A DNA stretch of 64,000 nucleotides, taken from contig MU863889.1 of NCBI GenBank assembly GCA_033296885.1, forward strand, positions 337,385 to 401,384, written 5' to 3'. Positions 1-10,654 of this stretch are shown piece by piece. Positions within the stretch are counted from its first letter, which is position 1. Each line of letters starts with the position of its first letter. Source of the DNA: Triangularia verruculosa (taxonomy: Eukaryota; Ascomycota; Sordariomycetes; Sordariales; Podosporaceae). The translations under genes were made by a program, and so were the position numbers. The notes under the pieces were generated by a model. It made no database searches, had not been told where the DNA came from, and saw only the letters and a list, made by a program, of their open reading frames with translations.

Positions 1-276
1 TTGTCCCCTATTCGCGGCTTCATGATGGCCGCCCGCCGGAATCGCAAGTCAGGCGGTGTTCCCGTTCCACCTCCTATCGTCGTGCCTTCCCCACCTGGAA
101 GAAGTTCCCGGTTTAGGGAGGAAGCCAGTCCCAGTCCAGCGTTGGAGACCGTCATGTTCAGTCCTCCTCACATCCCGAGTGCGCCCAAGAAGAGGAAGAC
201 GGTTTGGGAGGGGTGGTGGGATATCGGATTGCTGGAGAGGATGAACACGATCAAGAGGAAGGCGCTTCCTAAATAG
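1..276 (+). CDS. C-terminal end of a truncated gene, proline/serine-rich
   Basis: Frame 1 is open from the first base of the window to a TAG at 274-276, so this is the 3' end of a gene that starts outside. The visible 91 residues are rich in Pro, Ser and Arg (a PVPPP run) and look disordered. The last stretch is denser, with W-x-G-W-W around residues 68-72 and the ending ERMNTIKRKALPK. I recognise no domain. The first codon is TTG and should be read as an internal Leu, not a start. The opposite-strand ORF at 49-474 has no recognisable features and is treated as a shadow. Confidence 0.5.
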   Translation: MSPIRGFMMAARRNRKSGGVPVPPPIVVPSPPGRSSRFREEASPSPALETVMFSPPHIPSAPKKRKTVWEGWWDIGLLERMNTIKRKALPK

Positions 277-774
277 AGGCGACAGGAGAGATGTAATAGA
301 TGACGCAGCAAAGGCATTGCTCATAGACATGGCCTTGCAGAGGCCGGTAATGATCTGGGACGGGCAACTAATTTTTGGGTTTGGGAAAATTGGGACAGGA
401 TCATCTCCCTTTGGAAGGTCGAGAACAAAAAAATACATAAAGTATGCACAAATTGATACAGTAATACACAGCATTATTCAACAGAGTTCTTTTGCTCCTT
501 CACCTGACTTTTGGCAAGGGCGCCTGAGAATAAATTGCAATCTGCTACTGCTTGCAATCCACAGAAGACTGGACCACAGATGACGTTTGTGGCCGTGGTG
601 GCTGCCAACACCCACGTTCGACGTCTGCGTGCAAACGAAGCGTGCCATCGTCCAAGTTTTCCCATGCATTGTCTTTCTACCACCTCGACCACAATTACCA
701 TCCGATAGATTTCTCATCCACGCCAGCATCGTTAATCATAAGGAAAACACCACCTGTCACGAGCCTAAGCCAAA
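277..774. other. Intergenic, no gene seen
   Basis: This stretch has small overlapping ORFs on both strands but none with a recognisable domain or signal peptide. It presumably holds the 3' region of the truncated gene and the promoter of the ORF at 775. No clear TATA element was seen. Confidence 0.4.
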
Positions 775-1428
775 ATGACCTCCTTCCTTGATCTCATTAC
801 CCCTACCGAAGAGATTCGCATGTTCACTGAGGATCATTGGCGCCATACCAACGCACACTTCGGGTCCTACGATCAAATTGCCGGAAGATGTAAATACGCC
901 ATCTTCTTCACGCATCTTGTTGTCCGCCTGACGTTTCCCTTTCTCTTGGAGAGGATCGGCTTCTTCGCCTTTCTGGATCGGAATGCGGCCCGGCTTAAGG
1001 GGTGGTTCAAAAGAATAAAGGGGGATATCAACGACACCACGGAGGGCACTGAAGGCAAGGATGATGAGGCCGAAGATACAGACGAAGAGGGATCAGAGAC
1101 AACCCAGGAGCAGGAACAAGAGGCGCACACGGTAACAGAGTAGGAACAAACAGTCATCGCGCTATACCTAAGGGAAGGTGCTGGAGCCCTCTTCTTGAGA
1201 AGCAAAGAGTTGCCTCCAAAAGATCCTGTGGTTGAGGAACTTAAGGAAAAGGCGTGGGAGCTGCTCAATGCGAGGTATTATATTTTGGGGGACGAGTACG
1301 GCAAGCCTAGGAGGTACACCTACAAGTATTTCTCTTATCCTGAGAAGGTCTGGGCAGAGAAGGAGGCACGACGGGGCCAGACAATGGATTCATTTGCAAT
1401 GCAAGAGTTATATCAGGCCATCTGCTAA
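775..1428 (+). pseudogene. Hypothetical ORF split by an in-frame TAG
   Basis: An ATG at 775 opens a 122-codon frame. It has an aromatic and hydrophobic first half (about residues 40-65), a basic W-F-K-R-I-K segment and a very acidic Glu/Asp/Gln tail. It stops at TAG 1141-1143. The same frame then continues without interruption from 1144 to a TAA at 1426-1428, with ordinary composition (the YYILGDEYGKPRRY area). Read through, the ORF is 217 codons. Either the TAG is a nonsense mutation or a short intron removes it. GT at 1132 with AG at 1185 would take out 54 nt in phase, but that acceptor (GGAG) is poor. No family recognised. Confidence 0.35.
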
Positions 1429-3436
1429 GTCAGGTACCTTGTGGAGAGGCACGTGCTTGTGGACGACAGCGATAGCGTAAACAGCCTTTGATCAATATAT
1501 ATCCTTTGTTTCAACTTTGACAATATTGCAGCCGGACTTAACGGTCAACCGCTGTCGCTGGGACGTTTATTTGCACTGGTTCCATGGCTCCGACACATCT
1601 GATGGACGATGACAAGGCAAGTAAGATTCCCCTTCTAGATGCGTACTCTACTCAGATAGGTAGACAAAAAGCATATCTCGACATGAATGTTTCATTGTGT
1701 CCATTAAGAGGCGGTCGTGGAGCGTGGGTCTCTGAGTTACTGCTTGGCTCCTCTTCTTCTTGTCGAACAATTGCAGCCAAAACTGCAGCCTTTCCCTCAC
1801 ACCACACCAGTACCACCACATTGTGTCGCACCAAAAGGACGCCCTTAGCCAAGGGCTAAGGCAAGGGGTATATCTCTTCACACATTGTCCACCACTTCGA
1901 GAGGTACCAATACACCTAGTTTCCCGGCGTTTCTTCTGACCCTCCCTGAATGACATTGGCTGCAACAACTGAGTTCCAGGGAAGATCAGAGGCAAAATAA
2001 CGATTCTAGGCATCGCTTGCCAGCTGCTCCTTCTGTTGTTTAGAGTTTCGCCTTGTGGCAGACCCCTTGATACCGTCCTGGCAAGAAGGAATCGGGCTAC
2101 CGGTGGAAGTCAGTAATTCGAACATGAGGGCAAGGGGCCGTGGAAGTGAGGCGAGGAAAGTGAACCTACCTAACAAAACAGGGTTTCTTGGGTGCTTCAA
2201 CATTTTCAGGGACTTGTTGGGTAGACATCTTTGTGGGTACTTGAACCAGCAAAGTCTCTATCTGAAGTGTGACGGCCGTGGGAGTGCTGAAGCCGTAAAA
2301 GAAATGGTGGCTGCGTTGTTATTCACCCAACATGAAAAGGACAAGCTGGTGGTCTCCCAGAGGACGGTGGACTTATTTATCATGCTGTTCCGCCGCGGAA
2401 ACTGGGAGGGTTGTGGCCGATAGACCAGTCATCAATGCTCTGCATTGTTTTGATGATTCCCAACCTGGATACCCCCATTGGCAACATGAGATAGGGAGTG
2501 TTTTGCCAACCGCTACCTGTCTGTGGCTTGCAAGATGGCAGCGACAAGTGTCTAGCGAAGGAATCCACCTCTGCATGTGGTGTTGCGGGAAAGACGAAGC
2601 AGGATGATTCCTCATCAACCCCTTCCACTTGGAAAACACAGCAAAAGGATCCCTCACAGTTTTGGGTGCGAGCACATGGAATTGCGGGAATTTTTAAGGG
2701 TTTGAACCAATAGTAGATCCCGAGAGGCCACTTTCTGTGTTTTCACGGATAGAAGGGGTGTGATAGGTATGCAGGCTGATTCCCCCGCCAAGTCTGGCGG
2801 CGTCCAGTTATTAGCAGGCTGTGTGGTCTTGCGGGAATCTTTGCCGACTTTCTCCCACCTTATCGGTGATTGTTGGATTAGTAAGCAAGCCTAGCGCAGT
2901 GCTACGACTTCAAGCCGTCAGGCCTGGGTCGCATTGTTTGGTACACTGAACAAACAATATACAAGACAGCTTGACCATCACATACCTGATATACCAACAG
3001 TGATAAGGTATGCCGGCACATGCGTGTGCCTCGTAGACGAGTTTGCAATCGATACTAGGTACCTAGATGGTACTTGAGGGCCCGGGTCTGGGTGTGCTGC
3101 TCGAGGAATTTGACCAGTCCCTCGGGCTGCTAAGGCTGCATTACTTGCATCGGCGGGCGGTGAAACTGAAACAGCTGTGGAGAGGGAGCCTTGGGAATCA
3201 TGGCGCACCCAATGATACCATTCCATTGTTGCGTTTTTGTGTGAACACGGCGGCGTTGTGGTCTATTTAACCATTGATGTCTGCCACCATTATTCTCGCA
3301 TTCCTCTGCCATTCATTCCACCGACCTCCCAGGGGTTTCCCTAGGTACCACATTTGTGTACCACTTCTTTTGTGTCTCGAACGGTCGCCGGATATCCACG
3401 GCGGCCATCAGGCCCTAAATTCAACCCGTTCGTTTT
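1429..3436. other. Long intergenic stretch
   Basis: About 2 kb hold only short ORFs without domains. The largest (2055-2423, plus) has no recognisable motif and no support from splice structure. A 5' exon of the zinc-finger gene probably lies near the 3' end, for example around the ATG at 3277. No repeats or RNA genes were seen. Confidence 0.4.
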
Positions 3437-4231
3437 TTGAATCTAGGGGATCACCCTCAGTTTCACCAACAACGCGAAGGAGACAGTCAGAAAACCCCCC
3501 AACTTTCTTCCTCTTCCGAGTTCCACCATCCTGGTTCGGTTCAGTCACCACGACGACTTTTCGAATCCGGTGAACTCGTCCCTCCTTCCCCTGTCCCTTC
3601 TTTTCCTCAAAATGGATACCCGGACCGTCCGCTTGTCCTCGATCACTACCCTGACTATGTTCCGCAAGATGATCATGGTGGGTCTCCGCTGGATGATCTT
3701 GATGTGGAAGCGGCTCTACGGCCTATCGAAGTCACCGAGCTGGATGGAAAGCTCTGTCGCATTTGCTACAAAACCTTCGAGACTTCCGAGGCTTTACACC
3801 GCCACTTCAATGAAGAGTTCAGACGCCCGGACCTTTACTGCTACCAGCACGAGCATTCATTTCAAACAATTGGAGAGCTCCTCCGACATTTCAATGTGTT
3901 TCACGACAATATCCCGGAGCTTCGATGTCCTCATTGCAACAAAGGATTCCCATCTGTTGACGAGTTTGATAGACACGCCGACAAAGTCCGACGTCATTGT
4001 TGCGCATTCTATGGCTGTTTTGCGGTGTTTGAGTCTCGCAAAGACAAGGATAACCACCACAACTCGAGAAAACATCGCGGGCTTCCCGACTTTATATGCA
4101 CACACTGCGGGGGAACATTCGCTACCAATTCAAACTGCAACCGGCATATCCGACAAAACTCAGATTGTCAAAAAGCTGGAGCTAAGGCGTCAAACCTGGG
4201 GGCGGGTTTTCAGATTTCGGATGAGTCTTGA
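3437..4231 (+). CDS. C2H2-type zinc-finger protein (5' end unresolved)
   Basis: The open frame from a TTG at 3437 to TGA 4229-4231 contains a run of Cys/His fingers. Counting from the TTG they are: C107-C110-H121-H123; a C135/H138 variant with H151 and H156; C164-C167-H180-H187; C189-C194-H207-H213; and C221-C224-H237-C244. Finger sequences such as CPHCNKGF and CTHCGGTF are typical of nucleic-acid-binding C2H2 proteins. The first 100 residues are Pro/Ser-rich. The frame has no ATG anywhere, and an upstream stop lies at 3416-3418. The true start must therefore be spliced in from an upstream exon, with candidate acceptors TAG at 3444-3446 or CAG at 3458-3460; otherwise the gene is broken. A regulatory, nuclear role is inferred from the fingers only. 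Confidence 0.7.
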   Translation: MNLGDHPQFHQQREGDSQKTPQLSSSSEFHHPGSVQSPRRLFESGELVPPSPVPSFPQNGYPDRPLVLDHYPDYVPQDDHGGSPLDDLDVEAALRPIEVTELDGKLCRICYKTFETSEALHRHFNEEFRRPDLYCYQHEHSFQTIGELLRHFNVFHDNIPELRCPHCNKGFPSVDEFDRHADKVRRHCCAFYGCFAVFESRKDKDNHHNSRKHRGLPDFICTHCGGTFATNSNCNRHIRQNSDCQKAGAKASNLGAGFQISDES

Positions 4232-5475
4232 TGTTGAGATGTTCGCGTTCAACATCTGTTCCTAAGCTGGCAACAAACCACGCCCTTTTCAGCATTAGAG
4301 AGCGACCACCGGAATTTGACGACATAAACCTACATAATACCACGAAGCGCATCAGACTGTAACCGATACTAATCTTATATGATGGCCCAACATACACCAA
4401 AAACCAGCAATCGGAGCAACCCTGTCTCTGGTCCTCTTCGACACCCCTTTCCGGCAATTCTCTTCGTCGTGGAGGAGGCACTGTTCCTTTGGGTTTCGCT
4501 TGGTTTTGGATGTGGCTGAGGAGAAAGTGACAAGTGGCTCTGAAAGGTGGTTTGAGTACCTTACCTGATGTTGGTGTCTACCGCTTATATGAACGTGCTT
4601 GCAAATGGGCACGTTATTTCTCTTAGGAATCTTAGCCAATTGAATCTAATCATAAATAGATAGGTATCAACAGTTTTTTTGTACTTCTTTTTCTCGACAA
4701 AGTCGATCTCCAAGCCGTGTTCCTTCAAACAGGGGATGTGTCATAAGACCCGACTTGAGAATCTGTTATGAGAACACTACTTTTGTCAGGCCATTCTTCC
4801 TCCACTCGTTTGCTCTTTTGGTCGTCACGTTTGTCAGCCATCCTGTCACTCAATTCGGATTTCAGATAGACTTATTCTCCACCCTTCACTGCCATCAGAA
4901 TTCCAGGGCAAACAGTCTTTTCTAGACCGATGGTTTCGGTTATAGTTGCAAGCACGGGAGATATTCGCAGCCTCTTCAGTCGCCCTGCCCCTTCAGTTAT
5001 TTGGTGCATGTTTCATGTCGGGCATATTATCGGCCGTGAGGTTTCTCTAGGTAGGTAGCTTCGACAGTCGCGAGACCCGCACCAGAGATGGTTCAGTCAA
5101 GTCGCTTGTTAAACCCTGATAGGTACCTACCTACCTAAGGCATCCACAGAATACATCACAGCTTCTCTTCAACACCTTGGCTCTGGCCACATTTGTCCCG
5201 CAAGCTCATAAAACCACCCGAATTTCCATACAGGATGTTGTCGCAAAAGCCTATGGGCCCCTGGAAGACAGATGCCGCTGGTGGTCTAGGTTACAGTGGA
5301 GGATTCACGGTGTATTGGCAATATAAATTCCCCGCAGTTGCCTTCCCGTCGTGGCTGAGCCCTCGTTTACGTGCTGACAGACATCTCACGCCTTAAGAAA
5401 CGACCTTCGCCCTCCTTTCGATGTTATCGGCTATCAAACCCCCACCGCTCACCAGCTTGTCAAGATCCCTTCACG
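4232..5475. other. Intergenic, (TACC)n motif
   Basis: No credible gene. Around 5047-5150 there are short TAGG/TACC tandem runs (for example ctacctaccta) like those scattered through other gaps in this window. The last 100 bases form the leader of the GH7 gene. Confidence 0.4.
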
Positions 5476-7087
5476 ATGACTTCGCTCCCAGCCCTCCTTC
5501 TCTCCCTGTATGTCTTCACAGTCGCCGCCCAAAAGAAAGGCCACGTCCAACCCGAGAACCATCCGCCCTTTCAATGGACAAAATGCACCTCCCCGGGAAA
5601 CTGCACGACCATCAACGCAGAGGTCGTTCTAGACGCCAACTGGCGCTGGGTTCACGATGAGAAACAACGAACCTGTGTCGAGCTAGGTCCGGATGGGACC
5701 CAGTGGTGGGACGCGAATGTTTGCGACCTGGGTGATGAGGGGGTGGGAACGACGAATAACTGTACCTCGAAGTGTATGCTGGAGGGGGCTGGCAATTATA
5801 GCGCTTTTTACGGGATTACTGCCGTCAACAACACGCTGACGCAGAAGTTGGTTACGAGGTTTGAGTTTGCTACTACTGTTGGGTCGAGACTGTTTCTGTT
5901 GGAGGGGAGGGAGAAATATCAGATGTTTACGCTGCTGGGGAATGAGCTGAGTTTTGATGTCGACTTATCAACTGTCGGATGTGGGATTAATGCAGCGCTT
6001 TACTTTGTGGCGATGGATGCGGATGGGGGAGTGGAGAGGCATAAGCCGTACAACCATGCGGGGGCGGAGTATGGGACGGGGTATTGTGATGGGTGGTGTC
6101 AGGATAGGCAGCGGTTTGTGGCGGGCAAGGCGGCGACGAACAAACGAGATGGGAGTTTGAGGGAGTGGAGGAGCGATGGGGCTTGTTGTCCTGAGTTTGC
6201 GGTTTGGTGAGCTTAATTGACTGTCGTGGGGATGGTTATGAAGACTGACTGACAGGATTGTGAAAATAGGGACTCGAATGCCCATGCGTTCGCAATGTCG
6301 TCGCATATTTGCGAGCATGACGATTATAATCCTTGCGATGGGCCATATTGCAAGCCAGGGTACATCGACCCTGATGACAGGGCCGCCCCACCACAGTGTG
6401 CGAGGTACGGCTGTCAGTATAATCCGTATAGGATGGGGGTGAGGGAATTCTATGGGAAGGGAAAGGTAGTTGATACCACCAAGAGATTCACGTGAGTTCC
6501 ATTTCTTTACCCTCACTCTCTTCCGGAGGCTGATGCTGTCACACAGAGTGGTGACACGCTGGGAAGAGGACAGACAGTACCAGTTCTTCATCCAGGACGG
6601 CAAACGAATTGATGTTCCAGGCCCTACCTTGGAGGGGCTTCCCAAAAAAGCCGGCCTGACAGAAGAAATGTGTGCCACACAGGCAGACGTGTTCTCAGAA
6701 CGTTACAGCTGGGCAGAGCATGGAGGCTGGGCGACGCATCGACGACAGGTGTTGGATCGACCCATGGTTTTGGTCATGTCTATTGATGCTAATGACGTAA
6801 GTATTTCTTTCCAAATCCATGAGCTACCGATTTTCTGATCTTTGTGTCGGCAGTATTTTACGTGGAATGCATGGCTTGACTCTACACTTGCCCCTGAGCT
6901 CCCGGTTGGATCTGAGCGTGGGCCTTGCTCAGTGGAGAACAATGACCCTTTGACTGTCCAAGCAAGCAACTCGCAGGCGTGAGTTTACTCTTGTTCGGGC
7001 AAGCGGCGATGGTAGCTGACATGACGCAGAAAGGTTGTTTGGTCAAATATCAGGTTTGGGCTGATTGGGTCGACGACTGAGTTGTGA
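5476..7087 (+). CDS. GH7 family protein (cellobiohydrolase/endoglucanase fold), altered active site
   Basis: Five exons give 461 residues: 5476-6206, 6270-6491, 6547-6796, 6854-6978 and 7030-7087. The introns of 51-63 bp all start GT and end AG. A signal peptide (residues 1-18, ALLLSLYVFTVAA) precedes a mature Gln. GH7 hallmarks are in order: the C-T-S-P-G-N-C-T-T-I-N entry, L-DANWRWVH, YGTGYC, NPYRMG, VVDTTKRFT, and the terminal SNIRFGLIGST. The family cleaves beta-1,4-glucan with retention, using an E-x-D-x-x-E motif. Here the matching segment is E240-F-A242-V-W-D245: the nucleophile Glu is kept, the helper Asp is Ala, and the acid/base Glu is Asp. There is no CBM1 or linker. The gene is otherwise intact, so it may be a weak enzyme, a binding protein or a neofunctionalised copy. 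Confidence 0.88.
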
Positions 7088-7313
7088 GTGGCGGCAGGAA
7101 GGGGGGCTTGAGTTTCCTAGAGTAATTCGAGGTGAGGAGTCACAGTTGGAAGCTTTGCCGTTTGGTTTAAGCTTGGATGGAAGGGTCTTCAGGTTTAGGT
7201 ACCCAACTTCTTTGCCACATATCCTTCGCCCAGCACAATAACAGATATATGTGGCACCTTAACTCCAGTTAGAGTACGGAAAACCTGTATTCGCCAGCAA
7301 GAAAACCGGAAAC

Positions 7314-7872
7314 ATGATGTCGGCTGGTTACCCCTTCGTCCTTCGCATTCACCATCGTGATAAAGTCAAGCCCGTGACTGAAATGAGCTTCCTTGGAATT
7401 ATCACGATGTGTGTAACGGATATCCACGGCACGATAACACGTGGCTTTCGACTGTCCGACCACCTTATCGATCACCAGGCCACAGAAATCTACGGCCGTG
7501 GGAGGGATAACCTAGACAACACCGCCAACTTCATCATGAATAGCCGTCCTCTGTCAAGGGTTTGGCGCTTCAAGTCAGAATGCACCTCGCTGGGGGAGAT
7601 CCGAATTTACAATCGGAGATGAGACCATGTTGGCGCGTTTGAGTATCTCCGACCTGTTGTCGAAGGCATGTGTGTATGAGGTGTCCGGGTTCCGTCACGA
7701 AAACTGGCAGGGCAAGATCTACAGTTTCTACCCGAAATGGACTCGCCCACTACCCTTTCATGAAAACGACGCTGAGTGGGGTAACTTTTGTCTCGTGCCA
7801 GGGATCGAGAAGCCATTTGTGCCGTGGTGGGATTGGGAGACCAGGGGGAAAGTGTATTCTGGACTTGGTTGA
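7314..7872 (+). pseudogene. PWW-family paralog A, frameshifted
   Basis: ATG 7314 opens a frame matching the N-terminal half of the local PWW family: FVLRIHH, SFLGIIT, ITRGFRLSD, SRVWRF, GEIRIY. It hits TGA at 7620-7622. The C-terminal half continues in the next frame from about 7612: LSKACVYEVSGF, GKIYSFYPKW, NFCLV, PWWDWE, ending TGA 7870-7872. Aligned with paralog E, the two halves meet exactly after GEIRIY if one base near 7611 is dropped, so the lesion is a 1-bp insertion; no intron can be fitted. Function unknown. It lies 226 bp downstream of the GH7 gene. A sequencing error is the main alternative. Confidence 0.75.
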
Positions 7873-8268
7873 CTCGTGGAGCAAAAAGGTGAAGTCCTCG
7901 GTAACGTGTGTTGGTAGCGGGTGCTACTTGGGTTGCTGCATGCAGATGTTGGTTCAAAGACGGCGATAGTCTCATTGGCGTCATTGCAAACAAATCTCAA
8001 ATTACCACGCCGTGAACAAAAGCCGGCGCTGCAAAAGTAGCTGAATATGTGTTTCAAAGATGATTTCTGCGCATTTAGTCCTTCCAACAGTGGTATAGAA
8101 GGTGTTTCATCAATGGAATCCTGGCTGTCTAGGGCGTGCCCCTTTTCCCCGCCATTTCCCCGCTTAGCGAGCTTCTAGGCAACAGTCCCGCTTGATCCTC
8201 CACCGACAATCAAGAAACACACGATTCCCCCTCCCCACGAACATCGAAGACCGCGCTGACATCCAACA
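7873..8268. other. Intergenic
   Basis: No gene seen. A pyrimidine-rich, CT/CCCC-containing leader precedes the F-box ATG. Confidence 0.4.
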
Positions 8269-9231
8269 ATGACCATCCTCGAGCTACCCGACGAACTGCT
8301 ACTCGAGATCTTCAACCCTCTATTTGTCCCACCTTCTGGCACTCCTTCAAATAAGACCAGACGACACCATCAAGATGGGGCAGTCCTTCCCAAAGTCTGC
8401 CGACGTTTCCACCGTCTCGCCACGTCCAGCGTTTACACTCACCTCGACGTAAACTTCGACACTTCCGACTCCAGCGCGGTTTTGCTCCACCGTACGCTGT
8501 CCGAGAACGCCGAATTGCGTCCCTACTGCCGCACCTTGCGACTCAGTTTACCGGATCCCGACGCAGACATAATCAATGGAACTAGCGGTGACGAGAGACT
8601 GGCTGGGTTGCAAGCAGCCATGCTGACATCAATGGGCCTTGTCAGATGGCTGGTAAACACAAGGGACCTTTCCATCGATGGGTATTTTATCCATCCCAAA
8701 ATTGAGGCACTGACGTGGTCCCTGGTGCACAGGGCCGGCCAACACATGGGGCGGCTGGAGAAGCTCATACTAGGAGGCCAGGTGGGGCTAGAACGTGTTT
8801 GCGAGATGCTCTGTGCAATTAAGCAGCTACGCACACTGGAAATTGATATTGGGGTCATCTACGGGCACTTTACGCAGATTATGGCACTCCCGGAGCAGAA
8901 ACAAATGGGATCATCCTCCATCACGTCTCTCTCCATCAACTACCTGCTCGCACACCCCGGAAACCTTGGTAGGCTCCTGCTGATGCCTGCCAATCTGGAG
9001 CATTTTGCGTTCAATGGCATGTCTCCCGGGTGCTATTGGAGCTGGCCACTTACCGACCTCGTCTCTGCGCTTGAACCTCACCAAACTACCCTTCAAACAG
9101 TGCATGTTGCGTCTGGGAAGGCGAGCTCGGATGCGACCAACGATAATATCCTGGAGGATCAACTTGAGCGCCTCGACTTGGGTGCATTTACGAAACTTGA
9201 GGGGATAACACTTGTAGAAGCGCCTCACTAG
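8269..9231 (+). CDS. F-box-like protein
   Basis: A single-exon ORF of 320 residues from ATG 8269 to TAG 9229-9231. The N-terminus has the F-box pattern: ILELPDELLLEIF, then, after a Ser/Lys/His-rich insert, VLPKVCRRFHRLA. In known F-box proteins this segment binds Skp1 and places the protein in an SCF ubiquitin ligase. The rest is Leu-rich with regularly spaced hydrophobic segments (LRTLEIDIGVIYG, SITSLSINYLLA, NLEHFAFNG), suggesting an irregular leucine-rich-repeat substrate-binding part. Lineage-specific F-box genes of this shape are common in these fungi. No substrate can be named. Confidence 0.7.
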   Translation: MTILELPDELLLEIFNPLFVPPSGTPSNKTRRHHQDGAVLPKVCRRFHRLATSSVYTHLDVNFDTSDSSAVLLHRTLSENAELRPYCRTLRLSLPDPDADIINGTSGDERLAGLQAAMLTSMGLVRWLVNTRDLSIDGYFIHPKIEALTWSLVHRAGQHMGRLEKLILGGQVGLERVCEMLCAIKQLRTLEIDIGVIYGHFTQIMALPEQKQMGSSSITSLSINYLLAHPGNLGRLLLMPANLEHFAFNGMSPGCYWSWPLTDLVSALEPHQTTLQTVHVASGKASSDATNDNILEDQLERLDLGAFTKLEGITLVEAPH

Positions 9232-9470
9232 AAGACAATATACACTGAGGGTGGCTTCCGGGATGTTCTTTATCATTCTAGAATCGCGCAGAATAGAATG
9301 TGTTGAAGAAATACGCAATTGGTAGATGAGTGTGGCCAAGACTTCACATGGCTAGGTAGGTAGGTACGGTATTCACTTGGTGGCAATCGCATCGTATGTA
9401 AGTCCGCCTAATCATTGTCTGTGAAGAAGAGCATGCTAGCTAGCTCACTGTGCCATTGCAACTCTCCACG

Positions 9471-10124
9471 TCATGCGCAGAGACCATGATGCAACTTCCC
9501 ATCGACTGTCCACCCCCACCACGGCTGAAAGGGTCGCCCATTCCAATCGTCAAGAACACAGAAATTCGGGTCTGTTTTGTTGTGTTCAACCCTGTGGTAA
9601 ACGTAGTTGTAGATCCAGCTGTTGGTCCAGATTACTTGGCGATTAGAGATACTATAACCTCTTACATCCACTACACACATCGTCGCCAACAAGTGATTGA
9701 GGTCGAGGCGAATCAATACGTCGAGCCATCGGCCGTAAATGCAAAGGACGGCGGCCCATTCGGGGGTCGCGTTGCTGGCCGCTGCATCCGACCTAAAATG
9801 CCAAGTTCGTTTATACTCAACATTCTTTTCGCATGTCCTTGCCCTATTGTCCACTTCGTCTAGCTTGGCCAGCTCCTTGAGGCACGTTATCCGGGATGTG
9901 TTCCGCACAACCTGATTCGCGTTAAGCCAAAAACCACCATCAACGGTTTGGAAAAAGTTGGGTTGGGTGATTTTTAAGAAGCCAAGGAAGAATTGTGGAG
10001 GGCCTGTATCAGCGCCCCTGTGGTAGAGGCAAAGAACAAACGCTGCCGGAGTTATCTCTTGGCTAGAGATACTAGGGGTCGGCCCAGCGGCGGGCGCGGC
10101 AGGTTTCGCTGGATTCTGGTTCAT
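9471..10124 (-). CDS. PWW-family paralog B
   Basis: 217 residues from ATG (complement of 10122-10124) to TGA at 9471-9473. The frame extends further upstream to 10346, but that part is unlike the relatives, so the ATG nearest the conserved region is chosen. After a Pro/Ala-rich N-terminus come the family blocks: FVLCLYHRG, FLGFLKI, a shortened glycine block (D-G-G-F), VLCIYGRW, CVVDVRGY, IYNYVYH, NFCVLDDW and PWWGWTVDGK. There is no signal peptide or membrane segment. Function unknown. It is transcribed away from paralog C with a shared 530-bp gap. It is one of the more divergent copies: the usual WR-containing centre is replaced by TWHFRS. Confidence 0.65.
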   Translation of the reverse strand: MNQNPAKPAAPAAGPTPSISSQEITPAAFVLCLYHRGADTGPPQFFLGFLKITQPNFFQTVDGGFWLNANQVVRNTSRITCLKELAKLDEVDNRARTCEKNVEYKRTWHFRSDAAASNATPEWAAVLCIYGRWLDVLIRLDLNHLLATMCVVDVRGYSISNRQVIWTNSWIYNYVYHRVEHNKTDPNFCVLDDWNGRPFQPWWGWTVDGKLHHGLCA

Positions 10125-10654
10125 ATTGACAATTAGATATTGACAATGTAGAGAACCTAGAATAGGTAGGTACAAACCTGAGGAGGGATTCTCTGGATCT
10201 TGGCCAGTCCTTGTCGCACAAACTGGCGCTACGATCGGATGCGGCTCTTGGCCGTTGTTGAAGACTCTTAAGACTCCGCTGTATGAAATCACGGATAGGA
10301 TGTACGGCCTGAAAGAATTGACCAATTTGATAATCCTCAGCACCATTGATATATCTTAATCATATCCGAAACTAAGGTTGGCTTTTGACTCTTCCGCCCT
10401 GAGGTGACTCGAAATCCACGAACAATGTCTGACCAGTACCAACAAGCGCTGTGTGACGCAAGCCACTCATGGATGACTGTCACTAGCAAATAAATCATTC
10501 CGGTGAAGCCTTTCATTGAACATCACGAAGCCACAATTCAGGCATAAATCAGAACTGAAACCTTCAAATCAGAGAGGCAAAGCACATACATAACTACCTG
10601 CCACCTCAGACTGAAATCGCATCTCATCATATCACCAAGGTACCTAAGCTAACC
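10125..10654. other. Shared upstream region of paralogs B and C
   Basis: 530 bp lie between two divergently transcribed PWW genes and should hold both promoters. A TAGGTAGGTA run occurs at about 10164-10173. No other motif could be supported. Confidence 0.35.
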
